The notes beneath the pieces are model-generated. The model searched no databases, was not told the DNA's origin, and was given only the letters and a program-made list of their open reading frames with translations. From NCBI GenBank assembly GCA_964634755.1, contig CAZWJH010000019.1:1-32378 (forward strand): a DNA stretch of 32,378 nt, given 5' to 3'. Below, piece by piece: positions 8,249-15,257 of this stretch; the stretch's first letter is position 1; the number at the start of each line of letters is the position of its first letter. Both the position numbers and the translations under genes were made by a program. The stretch is from JALXDT01 sp964634755. GTDB lineage: Bacteria; Acidobacteriota; Aminicenantia; JAMOAD01.

Positions 8249-9358
8249 ATGGGAAAGGATAAAGTAAGAGTTGCAATTATCGGAGTTGGTAATTGCGCAT
8301 CATCTTTAGTTCAGGGTGTGGAGTACTATAAAAATGCAAAGGATGATGAGTTTGTCCCTGGTTTAATGCATGTTAATTTGGGTGGTTATCATATTTCTGA
8401 TATTGAATTTGTGGCCGCTTTTGACATCAATGAGACTAAGGTTGGGAAAGACCTTTCAGAAGCTATTTTTGCTCATCCCAACAATACCACAAAATTTGCG
8501 GATGTTCCTAAACTAGGTGTTAAGGTTATGAGGGGAATGACTCATGATGGAATCGGTAAGTACCTCGCAAATGTAATTAAGAAAGCTCCCGGCTCAACTG
8601 TTAATGTTGCAAAGGTTATAAAGGATTCAGGAGTAGATGTTGTTATTAACTATCTCCCTGTTGGTTCTGAGATGGCTACAAAGTGGTATGTGGAGCAGAT
8701 TCTTGAAGGGGGGGCTGGAATGGTTAATGCGATTCCTGTATTTATTGCAAGGGAAAAGTATTGGCAGGATAGATTTAAAGAGTATGGTCTTCCTATTATT
8801 GGAGATGATATTAAATCTCAGGTGGGAGCTACAATACTTCACAGAACTCTTGTAAATCTCTTTCTTGATAGAGGTATGATTATTGATAGAACTTATCAAC
8901 TCAATGTTGGTGGAAATACTGACTTTTTAAACATGCTTGAAAGAGAGAGACTTGATTCTAAGAAAATTTCCAAGACAAATGCAGTGACATCCCAGATAGA
9001 AAACAGAGGCATTAAACTTGATACGGACAAGGTGCATGTTGGCCCTTCCGATTATGTGCCCTGGCTTAAGGATAATAAAGTCTGTTATTTGAGAATCGAA
9101 GGAAAGCACTTTGGTGATGTGCCTATGAATCTTGAATGTAGACTTTCTGTTGAAGATTCTCCAAATTCTGCAGGAATTATTATTGATGCTGTTAGATTAA
9201 TTAAACTTGCAAAAGATAATGGAATTTCAGGTACTCTTGAAGGCCCTGCTGCCTTTCTTATGAAATCCCCTCCAATTCAATATGATGATCATACTGCTAA
9301 ACAATTAGTAGAAGAGTTTATTAAAAAATATGGGAAAAAGGCAAAAGATAAAAAATAG
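8249..9358 (+). CDS. ino1: Inositol-3-phosphate (myo-inositol-1-phosphate) synthase
   Basis: 369 residues, the short prokaryotic form. It converts glucose 6-phosphate to inositol phosphate using bound NAD. The N-terminal Rossmann motif is GVGNCASSLVQG (12-23); NYLPVGSE and the block GDDIKSQVGATILHR are signature segments of the active site. A very strong AGGAGG (8238-8243) lies 5 bases before the ATG, only 11 bases after mlaD, so it is probably in the same transcript as the Mla genes. The next gene is a CDP-alcohol phosphatidyltransferase of the kind that uses inositol phosphate, which together imply inositol phospholipid synthesis. The alternative, di-myo-inositol-phosphate as a thermolyte, needs a cytidylyltransferase that is not seen here. 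The gene ends in TAG. Confidence 0.94.
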   Translation: MGKDKVRVAIIGVGNCASSLVQGVEYYKNAKDDEFVPGLMHVNLGGYHISDIEFVAAFDINETKVGKDLSEAIFAHPNNTTKFADVPKLGVKVMRGMTHDGIGKYLANVIKKAPGSTVNVAKVIKDSGVDVVINYLPVGSEMATKWYVEQILEGGAGMVNAIPVFIAREKYWQDRFKEYGLPIIGDDIKSQVGATILHRTLVNLFLDRGMIIDRTYQLNVGGNTDFLNMLERERLDSKKISKTNAVTSQIENRGIKLDTDKVHVGPSDYVPWLKDNKVCYLRIEGKHFGDVPMNLECRLSVEDSPNSAGIIIDAVRLIKLAKDNGISGTLEGPAAFLMKSPPIQYDDHTAKQLVEEFIKKYGKKAKDKK

Positions 9359-9368
9359 AATTTAGTAT

Positions 9369-9412
9369 GGAGGAGAGCGGCAAGGTTTAACCTTGCCGCT
9401 GCTTTATTATAT
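9369..9412 (+). promoter_or_regulatory. Shine-Dalgarno followed by a perfect hairpin between ino1 and the next gene
   Basis: GGAGGAG (9369-9375) is directly followed by a perfect inverted repeat with 12-base arms, AGCGGCAAGGTT (9376-9387) and AACCTTGCCGCT (9389-9400), around one base. The ATG of the next gene is 12 bases after the hairpin and has no Shine-Dalgarno next to it. Either the hairpin is an ino1 terminator with a poor T-tract, or it folds out and brings the distant ribosome site close to the ATG. The frame upstream of the ATG has no usable earlier start. Confidence 0.8.
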
Positions 9413-10015
9413 ATGAAATTTATTTACAATTTTATTAATGGTATTCTTATAAAAATAAGAGAAATTTTACTTTATTTTTTTGCTGAAGTTCTTAAGGCAA
9501 CCCCTGATGTTCTTACTATAAGTGGTGTTTTGATATCAATAATTAGTGCCTTTTTATTTGCGTATGGATATTTTATGGCAGCGGGTTTTGTTCTCTGGGC
9601 TGCTGGCCTTTTTGATGTTTTTGATGGTTTAATTGCTAAACGATATGGGCGAGGCTCAAAATTTGGTTCTCTTTTGGATTCTGCATCTGATAGATATGTG
9701 GAAATTTTTCAATTGGCAGGACTTATATATTGGTTTAATAAAACAGGGAAACCAGAGTTTTCCTTTATTGCGCTTTTTTATCTTTTAGGCTCTGTCTTAA
9801 CCTCTTATATAAGAGCAAAAATTGAAAGTTTGGGAGAAGAGTGTAATGTTGGTGTTGTTCAAAGATTAGAAAGACTTTTTGCCTTTGTGGTATTTGCTCT
9901 TTTATCTTATTTTGATAAAAGGTTTATGTTTTGGGGGGTTTTGTTGATAGGAATAGGAGCTAATATTACAGCCTTTCAAAGACTTCTTCACGGAAAAAAA
10001 GTTTTAAAAGGCTAA
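9413..10015 (+). CDS. CDP-alcohol phosphatidyltransferase, probable phosphatidylinositol-phosphate synthase
   Basis: 200 residues with about five to six membrane helices, the usual size. The catalytic motif reads D-VF-DG-LI-AK, then eight residues, G-SLL-D-SAS-D; it matches the family pattern D(x)2DG(x)2AR(x)8G(x)3D(x)3D except that the Arg of AR is Lys. The SKFGSLLDSASDRY segment resembles members that use inositol phosphate (phosphatidyl- or archaetidyl-inositol-phosphate synthases, di-inositol-phosphate synthases). With ino1 directly upstream, joining CDP-diacylglycerol to inositol phosphate is the best guess; phosphatidylglycerophosphate synthase is the main alternative. The ATG lacks an adjacent Shine-Dalgarno and lies after the hairpin described at 9376-9400. 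Confidence 0.82.
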   Translation: MKFIYNFINGILIKIREILLYFFAEVLKATPDVLTISGVLISIISAFLFAYGYFMAAGFVLWAAGLFDVFDGLIAKRYGRGSKFGSLLDSASDRYVEIFQLAGLIYWFNKTGKPEFSFIALFYLLGSVLTSYIRAKIESLGEECNVGVVQRLERLFAFVVFALLSYFDKRFMFWGVLLIGIGANITAFQRLLHGKKVLKG

Positions 10016-10107
10016 TAAATTCAATGCCTCGTAAAAAGAGATTTTTTCTTTTCTATACTTGATAATAATTCACTCATATAATTTTATAAAAAAATCATCA
10101 GAACCAC

Positions 10108-10136
10108 TTGACAAATTTTTAACTTTGGACTATATT
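10108..10136 (+). promoter_or_regulatory. Sigma-70-like promoter for hsp20
   Basis: TTGACA at 10108-10113, a 17-base spacer and TATATT at 10131-10136. The start would be near 10143, giving a leader of about 27 bases that contains AGGAGG at 10157-10162. No CIRCE-type inverted repeat is visible nearby. Confidence 0.75.
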
Positions 10137-10169
10137 ATTAGTGGAAAATTTAAAAAAGGAGGTGGGAAG

Positions 10170-10616
10170 ATGACAATAACAAAATGGAGTCCATTGGCAA
10201 ATTTAATGAGCTTAACTGACAGATTAAACAGACTTTTTGATGAAGGGCTCTGGAGTGAGTTAGAGGGTGAAACCATGCCTCTTGCAAAGTGGCAACCTGC
10301 AACAGATATATATGAAACCAAGGATAGCTACAAGTTCAATGTTGAACTTCCAGGTTTCAAAAAGGATGATATTGCAGTAGAGGTTAAAGATAATGTCCTC
10401 ATTATTAAAGGTGAAAAGAAGATGGATAATGAAGTGAAGAAGGAGAATTATCACAGGATCGAGAGGTTCTATGGTAGTTTTCAGAGAAGCTTCCAGCTTC
10501 CTCAGAATATAGAGCCCAACAAGATAAAAGCGAAAATGGACAATGGTGTTCTTGAAATCACAATTCCCAAGAGTGAAAAAGCCAAGGCAAAAACTATTCC
10601 TGTTGAAGTTAAGTAA
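10170..10616 (+). CDS. hsp20: Hsp20 / alpha-crystallin family small heat shock protein
   Basis: 148 residues. The start at 10170 is set by AGGAGG 7 bases upstream; a longer frame back to 10059 would run through the promoter and is rejected. The short N-terminal arm (WSPLANLMSLTDRLNRLFDE) is followed by the alpha-crystallin domain at about residues 40-135, with VELPGFKKDDI and the closing NGVLEITIPK motif. The tail IPVEVK has the I-x-V motif that docks onto neighbouring subunits. It is an ATP-independent holdase that keeps unfolding proteins soluble. It is a single-gene unit with its own promoter and a strong terminator. Confidence 0.96.
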   Translation: MTITKWSPLANLMSLTDRLNRLFDEGLWSELEGETMPLAKWQPATDIYETKDSYKFNVELPGFKKDDIAVEVKDNVLIIKGEKKMDNEVKKENYHRIERFYGSFQRSFQLPQNIEPNKIKAKMDNGVLEITIPKSEKAKAKTIPVEVK

Positions 10617-10634
10617 TTTAAGTCTGTTATTTAT

Positions 10635-10664
10635 AAAAAGCCCCTCTCAAGAGGGGCTTTTTTT
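10635..10664 (+). terminator. Rho-independent terminator of hsp20
   Basis: The stem AGCCCCTC / GAGGGGCT (10639-10646 and 10651-10658) has a TCAA loop and runs into six T. A-T pairs extend the stem on both sides. It starts 18 bases after the hsp20 stop. Confidence 0.95.
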
Positions 10665-10676
10665 ATTAACTTTAAT

Positions 10677-10705
10677 TTGATATTTTTTCTTTTTTTAGAT
10701 ATAAT
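10677..10705 (+). promoter_or_regulatory. Sigma-70-like promoter for the ferredoxin gene
   Basis: TTGATA at 10677-10682, a 17-base spacer and a perfect TATAAT at 10700-10705. AGGAGG at 10722-10727 and the ATG at 10735 follow at suitable distances. Confidence 0.8.
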
Positions 10706-10734
10706 TCTTATTAATTAAAATAGGAGGTATTAAA

Positions 10735-10998
10735 ATGGCATTAATGATTACAGACGAATGTATCAATTGCGGAGCTTGTGTTCCTGAGTGTCCAAATGAA
10801 GCTATTTCTGAGGGAGAGGATATCTTTATAATTGATCCTAACAAATGTACTGAATGTGTCGGATGGTATGATGAACCCCAGTGTATCCAGGTTTGCCCTG
10901 TTGATTGTATTGTTGATGACCCTGATCATAGAGAGACAAAAGAGCAGCTTTTGGAAAAATTCAAAAAGCTCCATCCTGATAAAGAACCCAAAGTTTAA
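10735..10998 (+). CDS. 2[4Fe-4S] ferredoxin, YfhL / Allochromatium type
   Basis: 87 residues. The first cluster motif is CINCGACVPECP. The second, CTECVGWYDEPQCIQVCP, has eight residues between the second and third Cys instead of two, the loop insertion of the Allochromatium vinosum-type ferredoxins. The C-terminal extension after the second cluster (TKEQLLEKFKKL, helical) is also typical of this group. These are soluble low-potential electron carriers. The gene has its own promoter and AGGAGG site. A terminator follows it, and mrp, an iron-sulfur cluster ATPase, is the next gene, so partial readthrough would co-express them. Confidence 0.95.
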   Translation: MALMITDECINCGACVPECPNEAISEGEDIFIIDPNKCTECVGWYDEPQCIQVCPVDCIVDDPDHRETKEQLLEKFKKLHPDKEPKV

Positions 10999-11018
10999 TT
11001 TTATTTGGCTTAATTAAA

Positions 11019-11051
11019 GGGGGAGAAGAAAAATTCTCCCCCTGTTTTTTT
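11019..11051 (+). terminator. Rho-independent terminator after ferredoxin
   Basis: Stem GGGGGAGAA (11019-11027) and TTCTCCCCC (11034-11042) with a six-base A-rich loop, followed by TG and a run of seven T. The T-run ends about 10 bases before the Shine-Dalgarno of mrp. Confidence 0.93.
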
Positions 11052-11070
11052 ATTAAAAAGGAGAGAGAAA

Positions 11071-11865
11071 ATGGATAAGCCTAAATTTTTTATAAATAAA
11101 AACCCTCTTGAAGAGGTAAAAAATATTATTGCAATTGGTAGTGGTAAAGGAGGAGTCGGGAAAACAACTGTTTCCGTAAACCTTGCCTTAACACTTAAAA
11201 ACAAAGGATTCAAAGTAGGTCTTATGGATGCTGATGTCTATGGACCGAATGTGCCTGTTATGATAGGTCTTTCCGGAACCCCAAATATTACTGAGGATAA
11301 AAAAATTATTCCTCTTGAGAAGGATGGAATAAAGATTATCTCTGTTCACTTTTTTGTTCAGGAAGATCAGCCTTTAATCTGGAGAGGGCCATTGGTTTCA
11401 AATTTAATTAATCAATTTATTAATGATGTGGAATGGGGAGAACTTGATTATCTTATTGTAGATCTTCCTCCGGGTACAGGTGATGTTCAAATATCACTTT
11501 CTCAAAAATTAAAGCTTACAGGGGGAATTGTTGTTACCACCCCGCAAAAAATTTCTCAGTATGATGTTAAAAAATCGGTCAATATGTTTAAGGCTGTTAA
11601 TGTGCCTGTTCTTGGTGTCATTGAAAATATGTCCTATGTAGTTTGCCCAAAGTGCGGAGAAAAAATTTATCTTTTCCCTCAAGGCGGAGGAAAAAATATT
11701 AGTAAACTTTTTAATATAGATTTTCTTGGAAGCTTGCCCTTTGATCCTCAAGTATCATCCCATAGTGATGAGGGAAAGCCTATTGTTCTTGTTTCCCCTG
11801 ATAATGAAATTTCAAAAACCTATGAAAATATAGTGGAGAAAATAATAGAAAAAACTTCAAATTGA
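11071..11865 (+). CDS. mrp: Mrp / ApbC / Nbp35-type P-loop ATPase, iron-sulfur carrier
   Basis: 264 residues. The deviant Walker A is SGKGGVGKT (23-31) after the usual IAIGS; VGLMDADVYGPNVP is the switch I region and DYLIVDLPPGTGD the Walker B region. The CPKC pair near residue 195 is the cluster-binding motif carried by the dimer. It lacks the N-terminal MIP18/DUF59 domain present in longer Mrp proteins. The family binds and transfers [4Fe-4S] clusters to apoproteins. A GGAGAG site precedes the ATG. The stop overlaps the TTG start of the protease gene by 4 bases (TTGA). Confidence 0.95.
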   Translation: MDKPKFFINKNPLEEVKNIIAIGSGKGGVGKTTVSVNLALTLKNKGFKVGLMDADVYGPNVPVMIGLSGTPNITEDKKIIPLEKDGIKIISVHFFVQEDQPLIWRGPLVSNLINQFINDVEWGELDYLIVDLPPGTGDVQISLSQKLKLTGGIVVTTPQKISQYDVKKSVNMFKAVNVPVLGVIENMSYVVCPKCGEKIYLFPQGGGKNISKLFNIDFLGSLPFDPQVSSHSDEGKPIVLVSPDNEISKTYENIVEKIIEKTSN

Positions 11866-12758
11866 TACAATCTTTTTGGGAGCTGCTTAGAAAGTATTAT
11901 TTAAACTTTATACTTTTTGTTTTAACTTTTTTTACAACGACAGTTGTAGGTACTATATTTTTTCTTTCCTTTAAAAATCCCTCAAAGGAGCTCTCTACTG
12001 AATTTGTAAAAAATTACTTACTTGAGCCATCAAACTATATTTACGGACTCTATTACTCCTTACCACTTTTAATAATTTTGTTTGCTCATGAGATGGGACA
12101 CTATTTGATGTGCAGAAAATACCGGATTAATGCTACTCCTCCCTACTTTATACCTGCTCCTACTCTTGCCGGAACTTTTGGGGCTGTTATAAAAATAAAA
12201 GAGCCTATTTATTCTAAGATTCCTCTTTTTGATATTGGTATTGCAGGCCCTTTGATGAGTTTTTTTCTTTCAATACCTGTTCTTATTTATGGAATTGCTA
12301 AATCAAAAGTTGTTGTTTCTTTACCGGCTGAAGCCTTAAATCTTGGAGAGCCTTTGATTTTTAAATTAATAGCTTTTTTCTTTTTTAAAAATTTGCCTGA
12401 GAATGCAAATTTGCTGATTCATCCGCTTGCTTTTGCCGGTTGGTTTGGAGTTTTGGTTACTGCTTTTAATTTAATTCCTCTTGGGCAGCTTGATGGAGGC
12501 CATATCCTTTATGCTTTTTCTTCAAAAGTTTACAATAGGTTAAAATATTTTTTTATAGGAGGACTTATTCTCGCAGGGGTGTTCTTTTGGGAAGGATGGA
12601 TTTTATGGGCATTACTTATTTTTATCTTTGGTCTGAAACATCCTCCTGTTTTTGATGATGAAAGAGGACTTGATTTTACAAGGAAACTCTTGTTTTATTT
12701 AGTAATAATAATATTTATAATATCCTTTACTCCGTCTCCACTCTATTATTCAAAGTAA
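11862..12758 (+). CDS. Site-2 protease-like M50 membrane metalloprotease
   Basis: 298 residues from a TTG that overlaps the mrp stop (TTGA). Membrane helices alternate with short loops. The zinc motif HEMGH is at residues 76-80 inside a helix (LLIILFAHEMGHYL). The third ligand lies in the later LGQLDGGH motif, corresponding to NPxDG of the family. The PTLAGTFGAVI and GIAGPLMSF segments match the plant EGY / cyanobacterial-type branch. Such proteins cut membrane-spanning substrates within the bilayer. No substrate, PDZ domain or sigma-factor partner is visible here. The link with mrp is translational; a functional link is not evident. Confidence 0.88.
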   Translation: MIQSFWELLRKYYLNFILFVLTFFTTTVVGTIFFLSFKNPSKELSTEFVKNYLLEPSNYIYGLYYSLPLLIILFAHEMGHYLMCRKYRINATPPYFIPAPTLAGTFGAVIKIKEPIYSKIPLFDIGIAGPLMSFFLSIPVLIYGIAKSKVVVSLPAEALNLGEPLIFKLIAFFFFKNLPENANLLIHPLAFAGWFGVLVTAFNLIPLGQLDGGHILYAFSSKVYNRLKYFFIGGLILAGVFFWEGWILWALLIFIFGLKHPPVFDDERGLDFTRKLLFYLVIIIFIISFTPSPLYYSK

Positions 12759-12761
12759 TTT

Positions 12762-13118
12762 TTATCCGATGTAAGTAGAGCTATCAAAGGCTAAAATTGG
12801 CCAGAAAATAAAACCTAAAAGTATTAAGCCGATTGCAAAGCCGGTGTCTTTTTCAAAGTTATTAGCAATGTCAATGGTTACAATAATGCCTATGATAATA
12901 TTTATAAGTGGTATGAACATGAGAATTAACCACCACCCCGGCCTTTTTGCTATTTTTAGCATAATATAAACATTATAAATAGGAATAATCGCTGCCCAGC
13001 CGGGTTGTCCTGCTTTTTCAAATATCCTCCACATTACATAGATGTAAAAGATAACAATAGCTAACTATACAATAAAAAAAGTTCCTCCGAAAATTGCGGT
13101 ACCTGTTGAATCATTCAT
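12762..13118 (-). pseudogene. DUF5684-like small membrane protein, split by an in-frame TAG
   Basis: From the ATG at 13118 the frame reads MNDSTGTAIFGGTFFIV, then TAG (13067-13065), then continues LAIVIFYIYVMWRIFEKAGQ to the stop at 12762. AGGAGGG lies 5 bases before that ATG and a TTGACA promoter lies further upstream, so the full reading unit is about 118 codons. The downstream part, WRIFEKAGQPGWAAIIPIYN and RPGWWLILMFIPLIN, is typical of small multi-helix membrane proteins annotated DUF5684. The downstream ATG at 13034 has no ribosome site and would omit the first helix. One base change accounts for the break: a real nonsense mutation or an assembly error. TAG is used as the normal stop by mlaD, ino1 and ftsH here, so genome-wide recoding is unlikely. 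Function of the family is unknown. Confidence 0.8.
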
Positions 13119-13154
13119 TTTTTCCCTCCTTCCTACCTTTATTATTAATATTTA

Positions 13155-13183
13155 AAAATACCAGCAAATTTCATTTTTGTCAA
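13155..13183 (-). promoter_or_regulatory. Sigma-70-like promoter for the split DUF5684-like gene
   Basis: Minus strand: TTGACA (13183-13178), a 17-base spacer that ends in TGG (extended -10 form), and TATTTT (13160-13155). It lies about 37 bases upstream of the ATG at 13118. Confidence 0.65.
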
Positions 13184-13254
13184 CAAATTTAATTTCTTTT
13201 GGTGATAGAAAACTTTAAAAGCTAAATAGATTGGTAGAAAACTACAATATATTT

Positions 13255-13276
13255 TGATATAATTATTTAAGAGGTG
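13255..13276 (+). promoter_or_regulatory. Extended -10 promoter and ribosome site of ftsH
   Basis: TGA immediately before a perfect TATAAT (13258-13263) makes an extended -10 element; the best upstream match, TTGGTA at 13231, is too far for a standard -35. The expected start near 13270 leaves a leader of about 11 bases holding GAGGTG (13271-13276), 4 bases before the ATG. Confidence 0.55.
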
Positions 13277-13280
13277 ATAA

Positions 13281-15257
13281 ATGGCAAAAAATAAAGGAAG
13301 TAAGTTTAGAAAGAAAGGATTTGATTCTTTGATTTTTTGGTTAATTGTCCTTTCTATTCTTGTAGTTTTATGGACTATATCAGGTCCTGCTAGTAAAAAA
13401 CCGAAAAAAATGGATTTTTCCGATTTTTTAAGTAATGTAAAAAATGGCTCTGTTGAGGAAGTGAATATTGATGAGCAAAAAATAACATTTAAAACAAAAG
13501 GAAAGACTTCAGGTGTTTATATCACATATATGCCTAAAAATTATGATACTGAATTAGTTAAACTTTTAGAGAGACACAGTGTGAAGATAAAAGTAAAAAA
13601 ACCTTCTGATGGGACTTTTTGGAATTTTATTTTCAGTTGGTTACCCTTGATTTTGATCTTTGTTTTTTGGGTTTTTATTATAAGGCAAATGCAGGGAGGG
13701 GGAAATAAAGCTTTTTCTTTTGGTAAAAGCAAAGCAAAACTTTTTACTGCTAAAGATAAAAAAATTACATTCAAAGATGTTGCCGGTGTTGATGAGGCTA
13801 AGGAAGAGCTTCAGGAAATAATAGATTTTTTAAAAAATCCAAAAAAGTTTCAAAAATTGGGTGGTAAAATTCCCAAAGGTGTTCTTCTTGTAGGCCCTCC
13901 GGGAACAGGTAAAACATTACTTGCGAAAGCTGTTGCAGGAGAGGCTGATGTCCCCTTTTTATCTATTTCAGGTTCTGATTTTGTCGAGCTTTTTGTAGGG
14001 GTCGGAGCTTCAAGAGTGAGAGATCTTTTTGATCAAGCAAAAAAACTCGCTCCATGTCTTGTGTTTATTGATGAAATAGATGCCGTAGGAAGGCACAGAG
14101 GTGCAGGCCTTGGTGGAGGCCACGATGAAAGAGAGCAAACCCTTAATCAGCTTCTTGTTGAAATGGACGGATTTGATGCTAATGAGGGAATAATAGTTAT
14201 TGCTGCTACAAACAGACCCGATATTCTTGATCCCGCTCTTTTAAGACCCGGAAGATTTGACAGAAGAATTGTTGTTCCTACTCCAGATGTGAAGGGCAGA
14301 GAAGAAATTTTGAAGATTCATTCAAGAGACATCCCTATTGCCGATGATGTAAGATTGGATATAATTGCAAGGTCAACTCCCGGTTTTTCTGGAGCAGATC
14401 TTGCAAATCTTGTTAATGAGGCTGCTTTAAAAGCAGCGAGAGAAAATAGAAAGTTTGTTACTATGGCCGATTTTGAATATGCTAAAGATAAAGTGATGAT
14501 GGGTGCTGAAAGAAAGAGTATGATTATTTCCGAACAGGAAAAAAAGATTACTGCCTATCATGAAGGCGGACATGCGCTTTTAGCAGCGCTTATTCCTGAA
14601 GCTGATCCTATTCACAAAGTCACTATTATTCCGAGAGGAATGGCTTTGGGATTAACTCAGCAGTTGCCAGTGGATGATAAATACACATACTCTAAGGAAT
14701 ATCTTGAAGCTCAGATAGCTGTACTTTTGGGAGGAAGGATTGCGGAGGAACTTTCTTTAGGGACAATGACAACTGGAGCCGGAAATGATATAAAAAGAGC
14801 AACTGAGCTTGCAAGAAAGATGGTGTGTGAGTGGGGAATGTCCTCATTGGGCCCTATATCTCTTGAAGAGAAGGATGAAATGGTGTTTTTAGGTAAAGAG
14901 ATTTCTTCCAAGAGGTCCTATTCTGAAGAGACTGCGATAAAAATAGACAGTGAAGTTAATAAAATAATAAGCGAGGCTTATGAGAGAGGGAAAAAGATCA
15001 TTCTTGATAATTTCACTGTTTTGGAGAAAATAGCTCAACTTTTACTTGAAAAAGAAAGCATAACTTCTGATGATATTGTAAAAATCATAAAAGAAGAGAA
15101 AGGTGAGGACGTTGATGTTAATATATATAAAATTCAAGTAGAGGAACCCAAAATTAAGAAAAAGTCGACAAGAAAAAGAACGGTAAGAAAAAGAAAAACA
15201 ATTGAAAATAAAGAAATGAAGAAAAAAATATCCTCAAAAAAGGCGGATGATAAATAG
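13281..15257 (+). CDS. ftsH: ATP-dependent zinc metalloprotease FtsH
   Basis: 658 residues, full length. An N-terminal membrane helix (about 18-38), a small periplasmic domain and a second helix (about 112-134) precede the AAA+ domain. Walker A is GPPGTGKT (205-212); LVFIDEIDAVG is Walker B; LRPGRFDR holds the arginine fingers of the second region of homology. The zinc site is HEGGH at 427-431. The last 40 residues are very rich in Lys and Arg. FtsH forms a membrane hexamer that extracts and degrades membrane and regulatory proteins. It leads a long operon; its stop overlaps cdaA by 11 bases. The gene ends in TAG. Confidence 0.97.
   Translation: MAKNKGSKFRKKGFDSLIFWLIVLSILVVLWTISGPASKKPKKMDFSDFLSNVKNGSVEEVNIDEQKITFKTKGKTSGVYITYMPKNYDTELVKLLERHSVKIKVKKPSDGTFWNFIFSWLPLILIFVFWVFIIRQMQGGGNKAFSFGKSKAKLFTAKDKKITFKDVAGVDEAKEELQEIIDFLKNPKKFQKLGGKIPKGVLLVGPPGTGKTLLAKAVAGEADVPFLSISGSDFVELFVGVGASRVRDLFDQAKKLAPCLVFIDEIDAVGRHRGAGLGGGHDEREQTLNQLLVEMDGFDANEGIIVIAATNRPDILDPALLRPGRFDRRIVVPTPDVKGREEILKIHSRDIPIADDVRLDIIARSTPGFSGADLANLVNEAALKAARENRKFVTMADFEYAKDKVMMGAERKSMIISEQEKKITAYHEGGHALLAALIPEADPIHKVTIIPRGMALGLTQQLPVDDKYTYSKEYLEAQIAVLLGGRIAEELSLGTMTTGAGNDIKRATELARKMVCEWGMSSLGPISLEEKDEMVFLGKEISSKRSYSEETAIKIDSEVNKIISEAYERGKKIILDNFTVLEKIAQLLLEKESITSDDIVKIIKEEKGEDVDVNIYKIQVEEPKIKKKSTRKRTVRKRKTIENKEMKKKISSKKADDK

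Noticed and set aside
10059..10169. Upstream extension of the hsp20 reading frame
   Set aside because: It would run through the TTGACA/TATATT promoter; AGGAGG at 10157 fixes the start at 10170.
13065..13067. Genome-wide reassignment of TAG as a sense codon
   Set aside because: mlaD, ino1 and ftsH all end in TAG at the expected length, so TAG works as a stop here.
13217..13236. Similarity of AAAAGCTAAATAGATTGG to AAAAGCTAAACAGTTGG near 32043
   Set aside because: Imperfect, short and between unrelated genes; no third copy seen, so not called a repeat family.
13206..13243. Repeated TAGAAAACT (13206-13214 and 13235-13243) upstream of ftsH
   Set aside because: Nine bases in AT-rich DNA, two copies only; a regulator site is possible but not supported.
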